From Kribbella italica (GTDB taxonomy: Bacteria > Actinomycetota > Actinomycetes > Propionibacteriales > Kribbellaceae): a DNA stretch of 64,000 nucleotides. The position numbers and the translations under genes are program-made. The notes below the pieces were generated by a model that had not been told where the DNA came from, made no database searches, and saw only the letters and a list, made by a program, of their open reading frames with translations. The stretch covers positions 4,340,001-4,404,000 of the forward strand of contig NZ_JACHMY010000001.1 in NCBI RefSeq assembly GCF_014205135.1, given 5' to 3'. This document shows, piece by piece, positions 1-8,820 of this stretch (the stretch's first letter is position 1; every line of letters begins with the position of its first letter).

Positions 1-218
1 TCAGGCGGCACCGGCACCACCAGCTCACGCGGCGGGGGCGTCCGGTGCACGAACCCCTCCCGCTGCAGCGCGTCGACGGCCCGCAGGACGTCCGCCTCCG
101 ACAGCCCGACCCGGTCGGCCAGCTCCTGCGCGGTCGTCGAGCCCTGCCGGATCAGCGCCAGGTACGTCGCCTCGTTCTCGGTCCCCAGTCCAGTGGATCT
201 CAGCATGCCCAGCCCCAT
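1..218 (-). CDS. HTH transcriptional regulator, N-terminal part (runs off the window)
   Basis: The frame starts with ATG at 218 and is still open at base 1, giving 72 residues of the N-terminus. It reads MGLGMLRSTGLGTENEATYL and continues as a winged-helix type DNA-binding domain (TTAQELADRVGLSEADVLRAVDALQREGFV). This is the pattern of TrmB-like HTH domains that open many actinobacterial LuxR-type regulators; the rest of the protein is outside the window, so the effector domain is unknown. A second in-frame ATG lies at 206. The gene points away from the sigma-factor gene at 390, so the roughly 170 bases between them should carry both promoters. The helix-turn-helix assignment is fairly sure; the family is an inference. 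Confidence 0.6.
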   Translation of the reverse strand, partial: MGLGMLRSTGLGTENEATYLALIRQGSTTAQELADRVGLSEADVLRAVDALQREGFVHRTPPPRELVVPVPP

Positions 219-389
219 CCGCCCTGACCCCGGCCACCCCGTCGGACCGGCCCGAGGAGTCTAGAAACCGTTTGCCGAGTTGGCACCCCGCCGTCCAGGG
301 GACGACACGACCCCTGGCCGAGGCAACCTGTTCGGACCGGGTCCCGTACTTGTGATCGTCAACTGATCCGGCGACGACGGGACGCGCAG

Positions 390-926
390 ATGCTGGGCAA
401 CCACCTGCTGGGCAAACAGCGGCGGGACCAGGAGTTCTCCGAGTACGTCGCGACCAGGCGGTCGCGACTGGTCGGCACCGCGTACCTGCTCTGCGGGGAC
501 CGCCACCAGGCCGAGGACCTGGTCCAGACCGCGCTGGCCAAGCTGTACGTCGCCTGGCCGCGGGTCCGGCGCTCGGACGGCGCGGACGCCTACGTCCGGC
601 GGATCCTGGTCAACGCCGGGATCGACGCGAGCCGGCGGGCCTGGCGGCGCGAGCACGCGTCCAGCGAGCTGCCGGAGCAGCCGGTGGACGAGGGGCTCGG
701 CCTGGAGGACCGCGACGAGCTGATGGCGGCGCTGAGCACTCTGGCGGCCGGCCAGCGGCGGATCATCGTCCTGCGCTTCTGGCTGGGCCTGTCCGTCGAG
801 GAGACCGCCGCCGACCTGCAGATCACCACCGGCACGGTGAAGAGCCAGTCGTCGAAGGCCCTGCAGAACCTCCGAGGTCAGTTGACCGACCCCCGACTCG
901 CAGAACTGATGGAGGACGCGTCATGA
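390..926 (+). CDS. SigE-family ECF RNA polymerase sigma factor
   Basis: 178 residues. Region 2 is clear (EFSEYVATRRSRLVGTAYLL, then AEDLVQTALAKLYVAWPRV), and region 4 carries the -35-binding helix-turn-helix (GLSVEETAADLQITTGTVKS). Length and motifs match the short actinobacterial 'SigE family' (SACE_1370-type) ECF factors. It would direct core RNA polymerase to a small set of promoters. Its stop overlaps the ATG of the next gene in ATGA (923-926), so the two are translationally coupled. The partner has one membrane segment and probably acts as the cognate regulator. No clear autoregulated promoter could be picked out upstream. Confidence 0.85.
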   Translation: MLGNHLLGKQRRDQEFSEYVATRRSRLVGTAYLLCGDRHQAEDLVQTALAKLYVAWPRVRRSDGADAYVRRILVNAGIDASRRAWRREHASSELPEQPVDEGLGLEDRDELMAALSTLAAGQRRIIVLRFWLGLSVEETAADLQITTGTVKSQSSKALQNLRGQLTDPRLAELMEDAS

Positions 927-1837
927 ACGAGCACGACCTGCAGGAGCGGATGACCCGTACGACGGCCTGGACCGACTCGCTACCCGCCGATCCCGCTGCT
1001 GACCTCGCCCGCGGGCGGCGCCGCTTGCGCCGCCGCCGCGCCGCTGTCGGAGCCGGCAGCGCGTTCGCTGTCGCTCTGGTTGCCACGGGTGGGAGCCTGG
1101 CGAGCACGCACTTCGGCGGTACGACGGACCCAGCAGGGTCCGCACAGGTGGAGCGGAGCCTGCCCGGGGGGAGCGTCTCGCTCCGGGCCGACGGGAGCTA
1201 CGTCATCCAGCAGACGCCGGGCGGGCCGTCGTCCACGTGCACTCCGACGCCGGCGACGGCTCCCGCGACCCGTGGACCGGGCAAAGTCGGACCGATCCTG
1301 CCCGACTCCAACCAGATCGACGTCCTCGCGTCGTACGCCGACCCGGACCGCCGGCACCTGGTCGGCCACTCGGTCGTCGAGATCGTTCCGGGCCAAGGCT
1401 TGTGCGGCGGCCTCGGCGACGGCTCGGCCGGGGAACGCTCCGACTGGAGCGAGGCCGGCGGCCTCGGGTGGGCCGAGGTGACCGTGATCCCCAAGGACCG
1501 GCACGAGCCGCCGAACGACGGCGGCATCCCGCACCCCCGCGCGGACGCCTGCGGCCTGATGGACGACCGGTCGACCTTCACCAAGTGCTGGGTGACCACC
1601 ACCCCGAAGGGCGAGCAGGTCCGCGTCGGCACCCGAGGCAAGCAGGCGTACTGGGCCGGCTACGTCCGTCCCGACGGCCAGTTGGCGATCGCCACCGTCG
1701 AAGGCGACGGCCGCCGAGCCGACCCCGGCACCCTCGGCCCCGACCCGACCAAGGTGACCCCCGTCGAGGAGCCCAGCATCACCCTCGCCCAGCTGGTGGC
1801 CACGGTCACCGACCCCACCCTGGACACCGCCCGCTGA
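923..1837 (+). CDS. Single-pass membrane protein, probable partner of the SigE-family sigma factor
   Basis: 304 residues. The N-terminus (about 1-32) is cytoplasmic and arginine-rich (DLARGRRRLRRRRAAV), followed by one membrane segment near residues 34-55 (GAGSAFAVALVATGGSLAST) and an extracytoplasmic domain of about 240 residues with several cysteines (C in STCTP, GLCGGLG, DACGLM, TKCWV). Start-stop overlap with the sigma gene and this topology suggest an anti-sigma or sensing role, but no ZAS zinc motif is visible, so this is inference. The outer domain is not one I recognise. An inverted repeat that may be a terminator follows about 70 bases after the stop. Confidence 0.7.
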   Translation: MNEHDLQERMTRTTAWTDSLPADPAADLARGRRRLRRRRAAVGAGSAFAVALVATGGSLASTHFGGTTDPAGSAQVERSLPGGSVSLRADGSYVIQQTPGGPSSTCTPTPATAPATRGPGKVGPILPDSNQIDVLASYADPDRRHLVGHSVVEIVPGQGLCGGLGDGSAGERSDWSEAGGLGWAEVTVIPKDRHEPPNDGGIPHPRADACGLMDDRSTFTKCWVTTTPKGEQVRVGTRGKQAYWAGYVRPDGQLAIATVEGDGRRADPGTLGPDPTKVTPVEEPSITLAQLVATVTDPTLDTAR

Positions 1838-1906
1838 CCCACCCGAGGCAGTCCCACCTCCCCGCCCTGGCCTGCGCGCATTCGGCCGGGGCGGGGTTCC
1901 CAAGTC

Positions 1907-1938
1907 GGCGGGAGGCTGGTGGAGTCCGGCCTCCCGCC
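1907..1938 (+). terminator. Inverted repeat, possible terminator after the sigma/membrane-protein pair
   Basis: A perfect 10-bp stem (GGCGGGAGGC at 1907-1916 with GCCTCCCGCC at 1929-1938) and a 12-base loop lie between the stop at 1837 and the next start at 2040. There is no T-tract after it, so it may be a weak or Rho-assisted terminator. Confidence 0.45.
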
Positions 1939-2027
1939 TACGTTCCTCCCGCCGAGTGCCCGTCGTACCAGGGAAGTCGACACGGCCTCGGGAGGCACTG
2001 TGTGCGGGTGGGGCCGCCTCGGGCGGT

Positions 2028-2042
2028 TAGCCTCGGGGCATG
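2028..2042 (+). promoter_or_regulatory. Possible -10 box of a leaderless promoter for the MgtE_N/CBS gene
   Basis: TAGCCT (2028-2033) fits the actinobacterial TANNNT -10 pattern and is followed by six bases and then the ATG at 2040. Transcription starting about seven bases after the -10 would begin on the start codon. There is no Shine-Dalgarno sequence before this ATG, which agrees. No good -35 box is seen at 16-18 bases, so this remains tentative. Confidence 0.4.
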
Positions 2043-3305
2043 AGCGGATCTCCGGCGCGTGTGTACGTGGCCCGGCTGGCCGGGTTGCCCGTGTACGACC
2101 CGAACGGGGACCAGGTCGGCAAGGTCCGCGACGTCGTGGTGATGCTGCGGCAGCAGGACACGCAACCGCCGCGGGTGCTCGGGCTGGTGGTGGAGGTGTT
2201 CACCCGGCGGCGGATCTTCCTGCCGATGACGCGGGTGACCTCGGTCGACGTGGGCCACGTGATCACCACCGGGCTGCTGAACATGCGCCGGTTCGAGCAG
2301 CGGGCGACCGAGGTACTGGTGCTCGGCGAGCTGCTGGACCGGACCGTGACGATCCGCGAGACCGACGCGTCCGCGGTGGTGTTCGACCTGGCGATGGAGC
2401 AGTGGCGGACCCGCGACTGGGTGCTGTCGAAGGTCGCCGTGACCGAGGGCGCCAAGCGGTTCCGGCGCCGCGGGCAGTCGCACGTGCTGGACTGGGCCGA
2501 CGTCAGCGGGTTCGCGCAGACCGAGGAGGCCCAGGGCGCGACCCACATGCTGGCCGCGTTCGACACGATGAAGCCCGCGGACCTGGCCGGCGTACTGCAC
2601 GAGCTGTCGCCCAAGCGGCGCAAGGAGATCGCGTCCGCGCTGAACGACGAGCGGCTGGCCGACGTACTGGAGGAGCTGCCCGAGGACGACCAGGTCGAGA
2701 TCCTGGCCGGGCTCGACACCGAGCGCGCGGCCGACGTCCTGGAGGAGATGTCCCCGGACGACGCCGCCGACCTGATCGCCGAGCTGCCGACCGAGACGGC
2801 CGAGCGGCTGCTGACGCTGATGGAGCCGGACGAGGCCGAGGACGTACGACGGCTGCTCACGTACGAGGAACGCACGGCGGGCGGCCTGATGACGTCCGAG
2901 CCGGTGATCCTGCCCGCGGACGCGACGGTCGCCGACGCGCTCGCCCACGTGCGCAACGCCGAGCTGAGTCCGGCCCTGGCCGCGATGATCTACGTCTGCC
3001 GGCCGCCGCTGGAGACGCCGACCGGCCGGTTCATCGGGATCGGGCACATCCAGCGGCTGCTGCGCGAACCGCCGTCGGCGCTCGTGTCCGGCGTACTGGA
3101 CACGGATCTGGACGGACTGCGCCCGGACGACGGGCTGCAGGCTGTCAGCAAGTACCTGGCGACGTACAACCTGGTCGCCGCTCCCGTGCTCGACGACGAG
3201 GGCCGCCTGCTCGGCGCGGTCACCGTGGACGACGTACTGGACCATCTGCTGCCCGACGACTGGCGCGGATCCGCGCACCTGGAGGTGGACCGGGATGCCC
3301 CGTGA
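2040..3305 (+). CDS. PRC-barrel / MgtE N-domain / CBS protein without a membrane channel
   Basis: 421 residues. Domains in order: a PRC-barrel-like N-terminal half (about 1-165, VYDPNGDQVGKVRDVVVML), an MgtE intracellular N domain of repeated helical hairpins (about 175-285, LADVLEELPEDDQVEIL, AADVLEEMSPDDAADLIAELP), and a CBS pair (about 290-415, GGLMTSEPVILPADATV). In MgtE magnesium channels the N and CBS domains sense Mg2+; here the membrane pore is missing, so the protein is cytosolic. The order MgtE_N/CBS - DUF1003 - Mrp is also found in mycobacteria (Rv1232c to Rv1229c region, from memory). The 3' end overlaps the DUF1003 gene by 11 bases, so the two are probably co-expressed. A Mg-sensing or structural role is inference. 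Confidence 0.85.
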   Translation: MSGSPARVYVARLAGLPVYDPNGDQVGKVRDVVVMLRQQDTQPPRVLGLVVEVFTRRRIFLPMTRVTSVDVGHVITTGLLNMRRFEQRATEVLVLGELLDRTVTIRETDASAVVFDLAMEQWRTRDWVLSKVAVTEGAKRFRRRGQSHVLDWADVSGFAQTEEAQGATHMLAAFDTMKPADLAGVLHELSPKRRKEIASALNDERLADVLEELPEDDQVEILAGLDTERAADVLEEMSPDDAADLIAELPTETAERLLTLMEPDEAEDVRRLLTYEERTAGGLMTSEPVILPADATVADALAHVRNAELSPALAAMIYVCRPPLETPTGRFIGIGHIQRLLREPPSALVSGVLDTDLDGLRPDDGLQAVSKYLATYNLVAAPVLDDEGRLLGAVTVDDVLDHLLPDDWRGSAHLEVDRDAP

Positions 3306-3870
3306 GGACCGCGACGACCGCCGGAGCAACAGGTCCGACGACCGCCGGCCGGCTCGCTCGGAGGAACGCCGGCTGACCCGCCCGGCCGCCGACCGCCTCG
3401 ACGTCCCGCGCGAACTGCGCCGCACGCTGGTCCGGCGCCGCGCGTACGACGCGGACGCCTTCGGCCGGCTGTCGGAGCGGATCGCGCGCTTCCTCGGCAC
3501 CGGGCAGTTCCTGGTCTACATGACCGCGACGATCGTGTTCTGGGTCGTCTGGAACATCTTCGCGCCGGAGAACCTGCGCTGGGACCAGTACCCGTTCATC
3601 TTCCTGACCCTCGCGCTCAGCCTCCAGGCGTCGTACGCCGCCCCGCTGATCCTGCTCGCCCAGAACCGCCAGGAGGCCCGCGACCGCGTCCAGTACGAAC
3701 GCGACCGCGACGTCGACGCCCGCTCCCGCGCCGACATGGAGTTCCTCGCCCGCGAAATGGCATCGCTGCGCATGTCCGTCGGCGAGGTCGCCACCCGGGA
3801 CTTCCTCCGCTCCGAACTACGTTCCCTCCTGGCCGAACTCGACAAGGACCGCGAGGACGACCGGGTCTGA
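3295..3870 (+). CDS. DUF1003 membrane protein
   Basis: 191 residues. The first 60 or so are charged (DDRRSNRSDDRRPARSEERR). Two membrane segments follow (about 78-97, LVYMTATIVFWVVWNIFA; about 108-128, FIFLTLALSLQASYAAPLILLA), then the family's signature NRQEARDR and a long charged helix that may form a coiled coil. This is the DUF1003 layout. The family has no agreed function; neighbours encode an MgtE_N/CBS protein (overlapping by 11 bases) and Mrp, which points to a conserved inner-membrane module. Confidence 0.85.
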   Translation: MPREDRDDRRSNRSDDRRPARSEERRLTRPAADRLDVPRELRRTLVRRRAYDADAFGRLSERIARFLGTGQFLVYMTATIVFWVVWNIFAPENLRWDQYPFIFLTLALSLQASYAAPLILLAQNRQEARDRVQYERDRDVDARSRADMEFLAREMASLRMSVGEVATRDFLRSELRSLLAELDKDREDDRV

Positions 3871-3972
3871 GCTATCGGCCTTGGGGACGGTGATAGTTCA
3901 AGCTCTGGTTAGGGTTGCCTTGCCGGACTCAGGTCACAGTGGACCGTGGTGGGGCGGTTGTGGGTGAGCACG

Positions 3973-3987
3973 TAGCCTGTGTGCATG
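3973..3987 (+). promoter_or_regulatory. Possible -10 box of a leaderless promoter for mrp
   Basis: TAGCCT (3973-3978) is followed by six bases and the ATG at 3985, the same hexamer and spacing as at the MgtE_N/CBS gene. No Shine-Dalgarno sequence precedes the ATG. A -35 box is not evident. Confidence 0.4.
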
Positions 3988-5130
3988 GCTCCCTCTGCTG
4001 ACCAGGTGACCGCTGCGCTCGGGTCGGTCATCGATCCCGAGATCAAGAAACCGATCACCGAGCTGGGCATGGTCGAGTCCGTCGTGGTGAAGACCGACGG
4101 CGTGGTCGCGGTGAAGATCCTGCTGACCGTGTCCGGCTGCCCGATGAAGGACACGCTGCGGCGGGACACGGTCGCCGCGGTGAGTGCGCTCGACGGCGTG
4201 ACCGCGGTGGAGGTCGAGCTGGGGGTCATGTCGACCGAGCAGCGCGCGGCTCTGCAGACCCAGTTGCGGGGTGGGGTCGCGGAGAAGGAGATCCCGTTCT
4301 CGCGGGCGGACTCGTTGACGAAGGTGTTCGCGATCGCCTCCGGCAAGGGCGGCGTCGGCAAGTCGTCGGTGACGGTGAACCTGGCGGTCGCGATGGCGGC
4401 CAAGGGGCTGTCGGTCGGCGTACTGGACGCGGACATCTACGGGCACTCGATCCCCGCGATGTTCGGGATCGCCGACGAGAAGCCGACCGCGGTCGACGAC
4501 ATGATCATGCCGGTGCCCGCGTACGGCGTGAAGGTGATCTCGATCGGCATGCTGAAGCCGAAGCGCGACCAGGTGGTCGCCTGGCGCGGGCCGATCCTGG
4601 ACCGCGCGCTGGTGCAGATGCTGGCCGACGTGTACTGGGGCGACCTCGACGTCCTGCTGCTCGACCTGCCGCCGGGGACCGGCGACATCGCGATCTCGGT
4701 CGGCCAGCGGCTGACCACCGCCGAGGTCATCGTCGTGACGACCCCGCAGGAGGCCGCCGCCGAGGTGGCCGAGCGGGCCGGCACGATGGCGCAGATGGTG
4801 CACCAGCGCGTCGCGGGCGTCATCGAGAACATGTCGTTCCTGCCCTGCCCGCACTGCGGCCCCGAGCACCGCATCGAGATCTTCGGCACCGGCGGCGGCC
4901 TGCGCGTCTCCGAGACCCTCTCGGCCCGCCTCGGCTACCCGATCCCCCTGCTCGGCGAGATCCCGCTCGACGAACGCCTCCGCAGCGGCGGCGACCTCGG
5001 CCAGCCCCTGGCGATGTCCGACCCGGACACCCCCGCCTCCCAGGTCATCGTCGACATCGCCGAACGCCTCGGCGGCAAACCCCGAGGCCTCCTCGGCCGC
5101 CAACTCGGCCTTTCTCCGGTCGGCCGCTGA
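3985..5130 (+). CDS. mrp: Mrp/NBP35-family Fe-S cluster carrier ATPase
   Basis: 381 residues from the ATG at 3985 (a GTG six bases upstream is also in frame). An N-terminal MIP18/DUF59 domain (about 5-90) precedes the P-loop ATPase with the deviant Walker A motif SGKGGVGKSSVTVNLA (about 119-134) and DADIYGHSIPAMFG. A CPHC pair near residue 290 matches the CxxC that binds a bridging Fe-S cluster in ApbC/Nbp35 proteins. It should assemble or deliver [4Fe-4S] clusters in the cytoplasm. It lies 114 bases after the DUF1003 gene and is closed by a strong terminator. Confidence 0.93.
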   Translation: MAPSADQVTAALGSVIDPEIKKPITELGMVESVVVKTDGVVAVKILLTVSGCPMKDTLRRDTVAAVSALDGVTAVEVELGVMSTEQRAALQTQLRGGVAEKEIPFSRADSLTKVFAIASGKGGVGKSSVTVNLAVAMAAKGLSVGVLDADIYGHSIPAMFGIADEKPTAVDDMIMPVPAYGVKVISIGMLKPKRDQVVAWRGPILDRALVQMLADVYWGDLDVLLLDLPPGTGDIAISVGQRLTTAEVIVVTTPQEAAAEVAERAGTMAQMVHQRVAGVIENMSFLPCPHCGPEHRIEIFGTGGGLRVSETLSARLGYPIPLLGEIPLDERLRSGGDLGQPLAMSDPDTPASQVIVDIAERLGGKPRGLLGRQLGLSPVGR

Positions 5131-5141
5131 CAAACCAACGC

Positions 5142-5173
5142 AAAGGGTCGTCCACGTGAGTGGACGGCCCTTT
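5142..5173 (+). terminator. Rho-independent terminator of mrp
   Basis: The 14-bp arms AAAGGGTCGTCCAC (5142-5155) and GTGGACGGCCCTTT (5160-5173) pair with one G-T wobble around the loop GTGA, and the right arm runs into TTTCTGT. It starts 11 bases after the mrp stop. Confidence 0.85.
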
Positions 5174-5189
5174 CTGTCGCACCGACCGA

Positions 5190-5262
5190 GTTGCGGAACG
5201 CGGTTGTTCGGTTGCGGAACGTGCTGGAAACCTTGACGGGGCCTGTGACGGTCGGGTATCTC
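5190..5262 (+). promoter_or_regulatory. Promoter of the GH92 gene with a 21-bp-spaced direct repeat
   Basis: Two identical 11-mers GTTGCGGAACG (5190-5200 and 5211-5221) have starts 21 bases apart, two helical turns. They sit just upstream of a plausible -35 TTGACG (5233-5238) and -10 TATCTC (5257-5262) with an 18-base spacer. Repeats on one face of the helix directly before the -35 are typical of activator sites. The predicted leader is about 155 bases. The regulator is unknown. Confidence 0.5.
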
Positions 5263-5423
5263 TTGCTGACAACGATGTCACACCGCCCGTGACAGCACCG
5301 CCCCGAAACGCTGCGGCGCCCCGCTCGCCCGCACGTCGTCCGCCGCCCTGGACGGCGTGTGCGGAGCGGGGTGCGGCCGCGTGGAGTGCACGGTGCCGTC
5401 CCGACGTCGAAGGACCGCCCGTG

Positions 5424-8400
5424 ATGAAGCACCGTCGTATCGCTGCCGTCCTAGCCGGCTCCCTGATCACCGCGCTGGTCTCGACAGCGCTGGCCTCCGC
5501 AGTGCCGAGCCCTTCTCCCCAGTACGACGGACAGCCGACCACTGCCCCACCCAGCACCACTCCACCAGGCCTCAGAGCGCAGGAGACGCTAGGGCAGAGC
5601 CGGATCACCAGCAGCTCGCCCGACCCGACCGAGCACGTCGACCCGCTGATCGGTACGTCGAACCTCGGTGACGTCTTCCCCGGCGCGGTCACGCCGTTCG
5701 GGATGTTCTCGTTCAGCCCGGAGACCAGTCGCGGCAACCATTTCCGGACCGCCGCGCCCGGTGGCTACCTGTACGACGCGACGCGCATCCGCGGCTTCAG
5801 CCTGACCCACATGTCGGGCACGGGCTGCGCCGGCGGCTCCGGTGACATCCCCATCTTCCCGTACGCCGGTGCGGTGACCACCTCCCCGCAGACCGATGCC
5901 AAGGACGAGGTGTACGCCAGCACGTTCTCCCACGCCAACGAGACCGCCAAGCCCGGCTACTACAAGGTCGGCCTCGACTCAGGTGCCACCGCCGAGCTGG
6001 CCGCCACCACCCGCACAGGCTCCGCCACGTTCACCTTCCCCGCCGACAAGGCCAAGTCCCTCCTGTTCCGGACGGCGAACTCCGAGGTCGGCTCCAGCGA
6101 CGCAGCGGTCACCATCGACCCGGCCAAGCGCACTGTCACCGGCTCGGTGACCAGCGGCAACTTCTGCGGCTACCTGGCGTCGGTAGGCCAGCGCAGCTAC
6201 TACACGCTGCACTTCGTCGCCCAGTTCGACCAGCCGTTCGCCAACCACGGCACCTGGAAGGACGCGGCTGTCAGCCCGGGCAGTACGTCGGCCGGCGGCG
6301 GTTCGACGTACGGGCCGGACGGCTGGATGCCGGCGGGCAAGGGCTCCGGCGCCTACCTCGGCTTCGACAGCAGCACGGTCAACATGCGCATCGGCATCAG
6401 CTACGTCAGCAAGGCCAACGCGGCCGAGAACCTCGCCAAGGAGAACCCGCGCGGCCAGACACTGGCCAAGACGGCCGCCAAGGCCAAGCAGGCCTGGCGC
6501 GACCAGCTGAACCGGATCGAGATCACCGGCGGCGCCACCGCCGACCGGACCACCTTCTACACCGCGCTCTATCACGCCCTGCTGCACCCGAACGTGTTCA
6601 GCGACGTCAACGGCCAGTACTGGGGCTTCGACCATAAGGCGCACAAGCTGAGCCGCGGCCAGAAGAACCAGTACGCCACCTTCTCCGGCTGGGACGTCTA
6701 CCGCTCGCAGGTCCAGCTGCTGGCTCTGCTGGAGCCGCAGCGCGCCGGCGACGTCGCCCAGTCCCTGCTCAACCAGGCCCAGCAGAACGACGGCATCTGG
6801 GACCGCTGGACCCACGCCTCCGGCAGTACGGCGGTGATGACCGGCGACCCGTCAGCGCCTGCCCTGGCGGGGATCCACGCGTTCGGCGGTACCAACTTCG
6901 ATGTACGGACCGCGCTGAAGTCGCTGGTCAAGGCAGCGACCGTCCCGACGGCCAAAGATCTCAGTTCCCAAGGCAAGCCGGTGATGTCGATCGGGCAGCG
7001 CCCCTCGCTCGACAAGTACCTGGCGCTCGGCTACATCCCGACCAAGTCGAACGCCTGGGGCGGCGCGGTCGAGACGCTCGAGGACACCACCGCCGACTTC
7101 GCGCTGGCCGAACTGGCCTCCGCGATCGGTGATCGCAAGACCGCCGCCAAGTTCGTGAAGCGCTCGCAGTACTGGCAGAACGTCTTCAACCCCGAGAACG
7201 GCGGCTACATCCAGAACCGCGACGAGAACGGCGCCTGGCCCGCCTTCACGCCCGCCACGCAGGACGGCTTCGCCGAGGGCAGCAGCGCGCAGTACACGTG
7301 GATGATCCCGCACAACCGCGCCGGCCTGTTCGAGGCGATGGGCGGCAAGGACGTCGTGAACCAGCGGCTGGACGCGTTCTTCAAGGACGCCGACGGCAAC
7401 TGGGCGCTGACCAAGTCCGGTGACCTGCACGCCGAGATGGACAACGAGCCGTCGATCAACACGCCGTGGATCTACAACTACAGCGGTCAGCCCTACAAGG
7501 CGCAGGAGACGCTGCGGCAGGCGATGACCCAGCTGTGGAACACGACCACCGGCGGCATCCCCGGCAACGACGACCTCGGCGCGATGTCGTCCTGGTACGT
7601 GTGGACCGCGCTCGGCCTGTACCCCGAGGTGCCGAGCCGCGCCGAGCTGCAGGTCGCGGCGCCGCTGTTCCCGCGCGCGGTGATCCACCGCGACAAGGGC
7701 CGGACGATCCGCATCAACGCACCGGGCGCGACGACGGCGACCAAGTACGTGCAGAGCCTGAAGGTCAACGGCCGTACGTCGACCAAGCCCTGGCTCGGCG
7801 CGAGCTTCGTCCAGCGCGGTGGCACGCTCGACTTCAAGGTCTCCGCCACAGCCAACCCGGCGTGGGGCTCGGCCGCGAAGGACGCGCCGCCGTCCTGGCG
7901 GACCGGTGAGATCCCGTTCCAGACCTCGACCGACATCGGCCGCCTGGTCGTCGCTCCGGGGACCACCTCCGAGCCCGTGACGATCAAGGCACACCGACTC
8001 AGCGGTACGGCGACCAGCGTCTCGTACACGGTGACAACCCCTGCCGGACTCACGGCCTCACCCGCGAGCGGCTCCTTCACCGTGGACCAGTCCGGCGGCG
8101 CACCCGTGCGCGTGACGGCCGCTGCCGGTACGCCGGACGGGCGCTACCCGGTCACGGTCGCGCCGAAGGCAGCCGACGGGACTGCGCTGCCGCGCCTCGG
8201 GTTCACTGTGGTGGTCGGGCAGCCGAACTCGTTCTCCGTGCTCCGCGAGGGTGTGGCGGCGTCGGACGATGCCAGTGACCACACCGAGGCGGACTTCGAC
8301 GGCGGCGGCGTCAGCTACTCGCGGCAGGCGCTGGCCGCGGCTGGACTCACACCTGGTGGGACGGTGACGAAGGAGGGGCTCACCTTCGTTTGGCCCGGCG

Positions 8401-8792
8401 TACCGGTGGGTGAGCCGGACAACGTCCCGGCTGACGGGCAGGTGCTCGACCTGAACCTTCCGGCCGGGACGACGAAGCTGTCGTTCGTCGGGAGCGCGGT
8501 CAACGGCAACCAGGAGGGCAAGGCCACGCTGAAGTACGCGGACGGTACGACGAGCGAGGTGGACCTGTCGTTCAGCGACTGGACGCTGGGTGGTGGCGGC
8601 GACACCGTGCACTTCGGCAACCTGGTGGTCGCCTCCACGCCGTACCGGAACGAGTCCGGTGGTGGACGGGACAACGTGGCGACCCACCTTTTCGCCACCG
8701 CGCCGGTACCTGTTGCCGCGGGCAGGATTCCGGTTAGCGTGACGCTGCCGAAGAATCGCGACCTGCGGATCTTCACGCTGGCCACCGGTTGA
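5424..8792 (+). CDS. Secreted GH92 alpha-mannosidase
   Basis: 1122 residues from the ATG at 5424 (GTG at 5421 is an equal alternative); AAGGA lies about 8 bases upstream. A signal peptide (KHRRIAAVLAGSLITALVSTALASA) is followed by the GH92 N-domain (VDPLIGTSNLGDVFPGAVTPFG, MSGTGCAG) and the (alpha/alpha)6 catalytic domain with HAEMDNEPS and GNDDLGAMSSWYVW, which hold the acid and base residues known for the Ca2+-dependent family. GH92 enzymes remove alpha-mannose from N-glycans and yeast mannan. The last 350 residues or so are beta-rich modules ending in a sandwich domain common to actinobacterial glycosidases. The cyclophilin gene follows 28 bases later. Specificity (alpha-1,2, -1,3 or -1,6) cannot be read from sequence. 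Confidence 0.92.
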   Translation: MKHRRIAAVLAGSLITALVSTALASAVPSPSPQYDGQPTTAPPSTTPPGLRAQETLGQSRITSSSPDPTEHVDPLIGTSNLGDVFPGAVTPFGMFSFSPETSRGNHFRTAAPGGYLYDATRIRGFSLTHMSGTGCAGGSGDIPIFPYAGAVTTSPQTDAKDEVYASTFSHANETAKPGYYKVGLDSGATAELAATTRTGSATFTFPADKAKSLLFRTANSEVGSSDAAVTIDPAKRTVTGSVTSGNFCGYLASVGQRSYYTLHFVAQFDQPFANHGTWKDAAVSPGSTSAGGGSTYGPDGWMPAGKGSGAYLGFDSSTVNMRIGISYVSKANAAENLAKENPRGQTLAKTAAKAKQAWRDQLNRIEITGGATADRTTFYTALYHALLHPNVFSDVNGQYWGFDHKAHKLSRGQKNQYATFSGWDVYRSQVQLLALLEPQRAGDVAQSLLNQAQQNDGIWDRWTHASGSTAVMTGDPSAPALAGIHAFGGTNFDVRTALKSLVKAATVPTAKDLSSQGKPVMSIGQRPSLDKYLALGYIPTKSNAWGGAVETLEDTTADFALAELASAIGDRKTAAKFVKRSQYWQNVFNPENGGYIQNRDENGAWPAFTPATQDGFAEGSSAQYTWMIPHNRAGLFEAMGGKDVVNQRLDAFFKDADGNWALTKSGDLHAEMDNEPSINTPWIYNYSGQPYKAQETLRQAMTQLWNTTTGGIPGNDDLGAMSSWYVWTALGLYPEVPSRAELQVAAPLFPRAVIHRDKGRTIRINAPGATTATKYVQSLKVNGRTSTKPWLGASFVQRGGTLDFKVSATANPAWGSAAKDAPPSWRTGEIPFQTSTDIGRLVVAPGTTSEPVTIKAHRLSGTATSVSYTVTTPAGLTASPASGSFTVDQSGGAPVRVTAAAGTPDGRYPVTVAPKAADGTALPRLGFTVVVGQPNSFSVLREGVAASDDASDHTEADFDGGGVSYSRQALAAAGLTPGGTVTKEGLTFVWPGVPVGEPDNVPADGQVLDLNLPAGTTKLSFVGSAVNGNQEGKATLKYADGTTSEVDLSFSDWTLGGGGDTVHFGNLVVASTPYRNESGGGRDNVATHLFATAPVPVAAGRIPVSVTLPKNRDLRIFTLATG

Positions 8793-8820
8793 TCCCGAAC
8801 CGCCCTGAAGGAGAACCACG

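Noticed and set aside
3919-3938. A TTAGGGTTGCC stretch resembling an iron-regulator (IdeR/DtxR) box before mrp
   Set aside because: It matches only about 13 of 19 positions of the box and is not palindromic.
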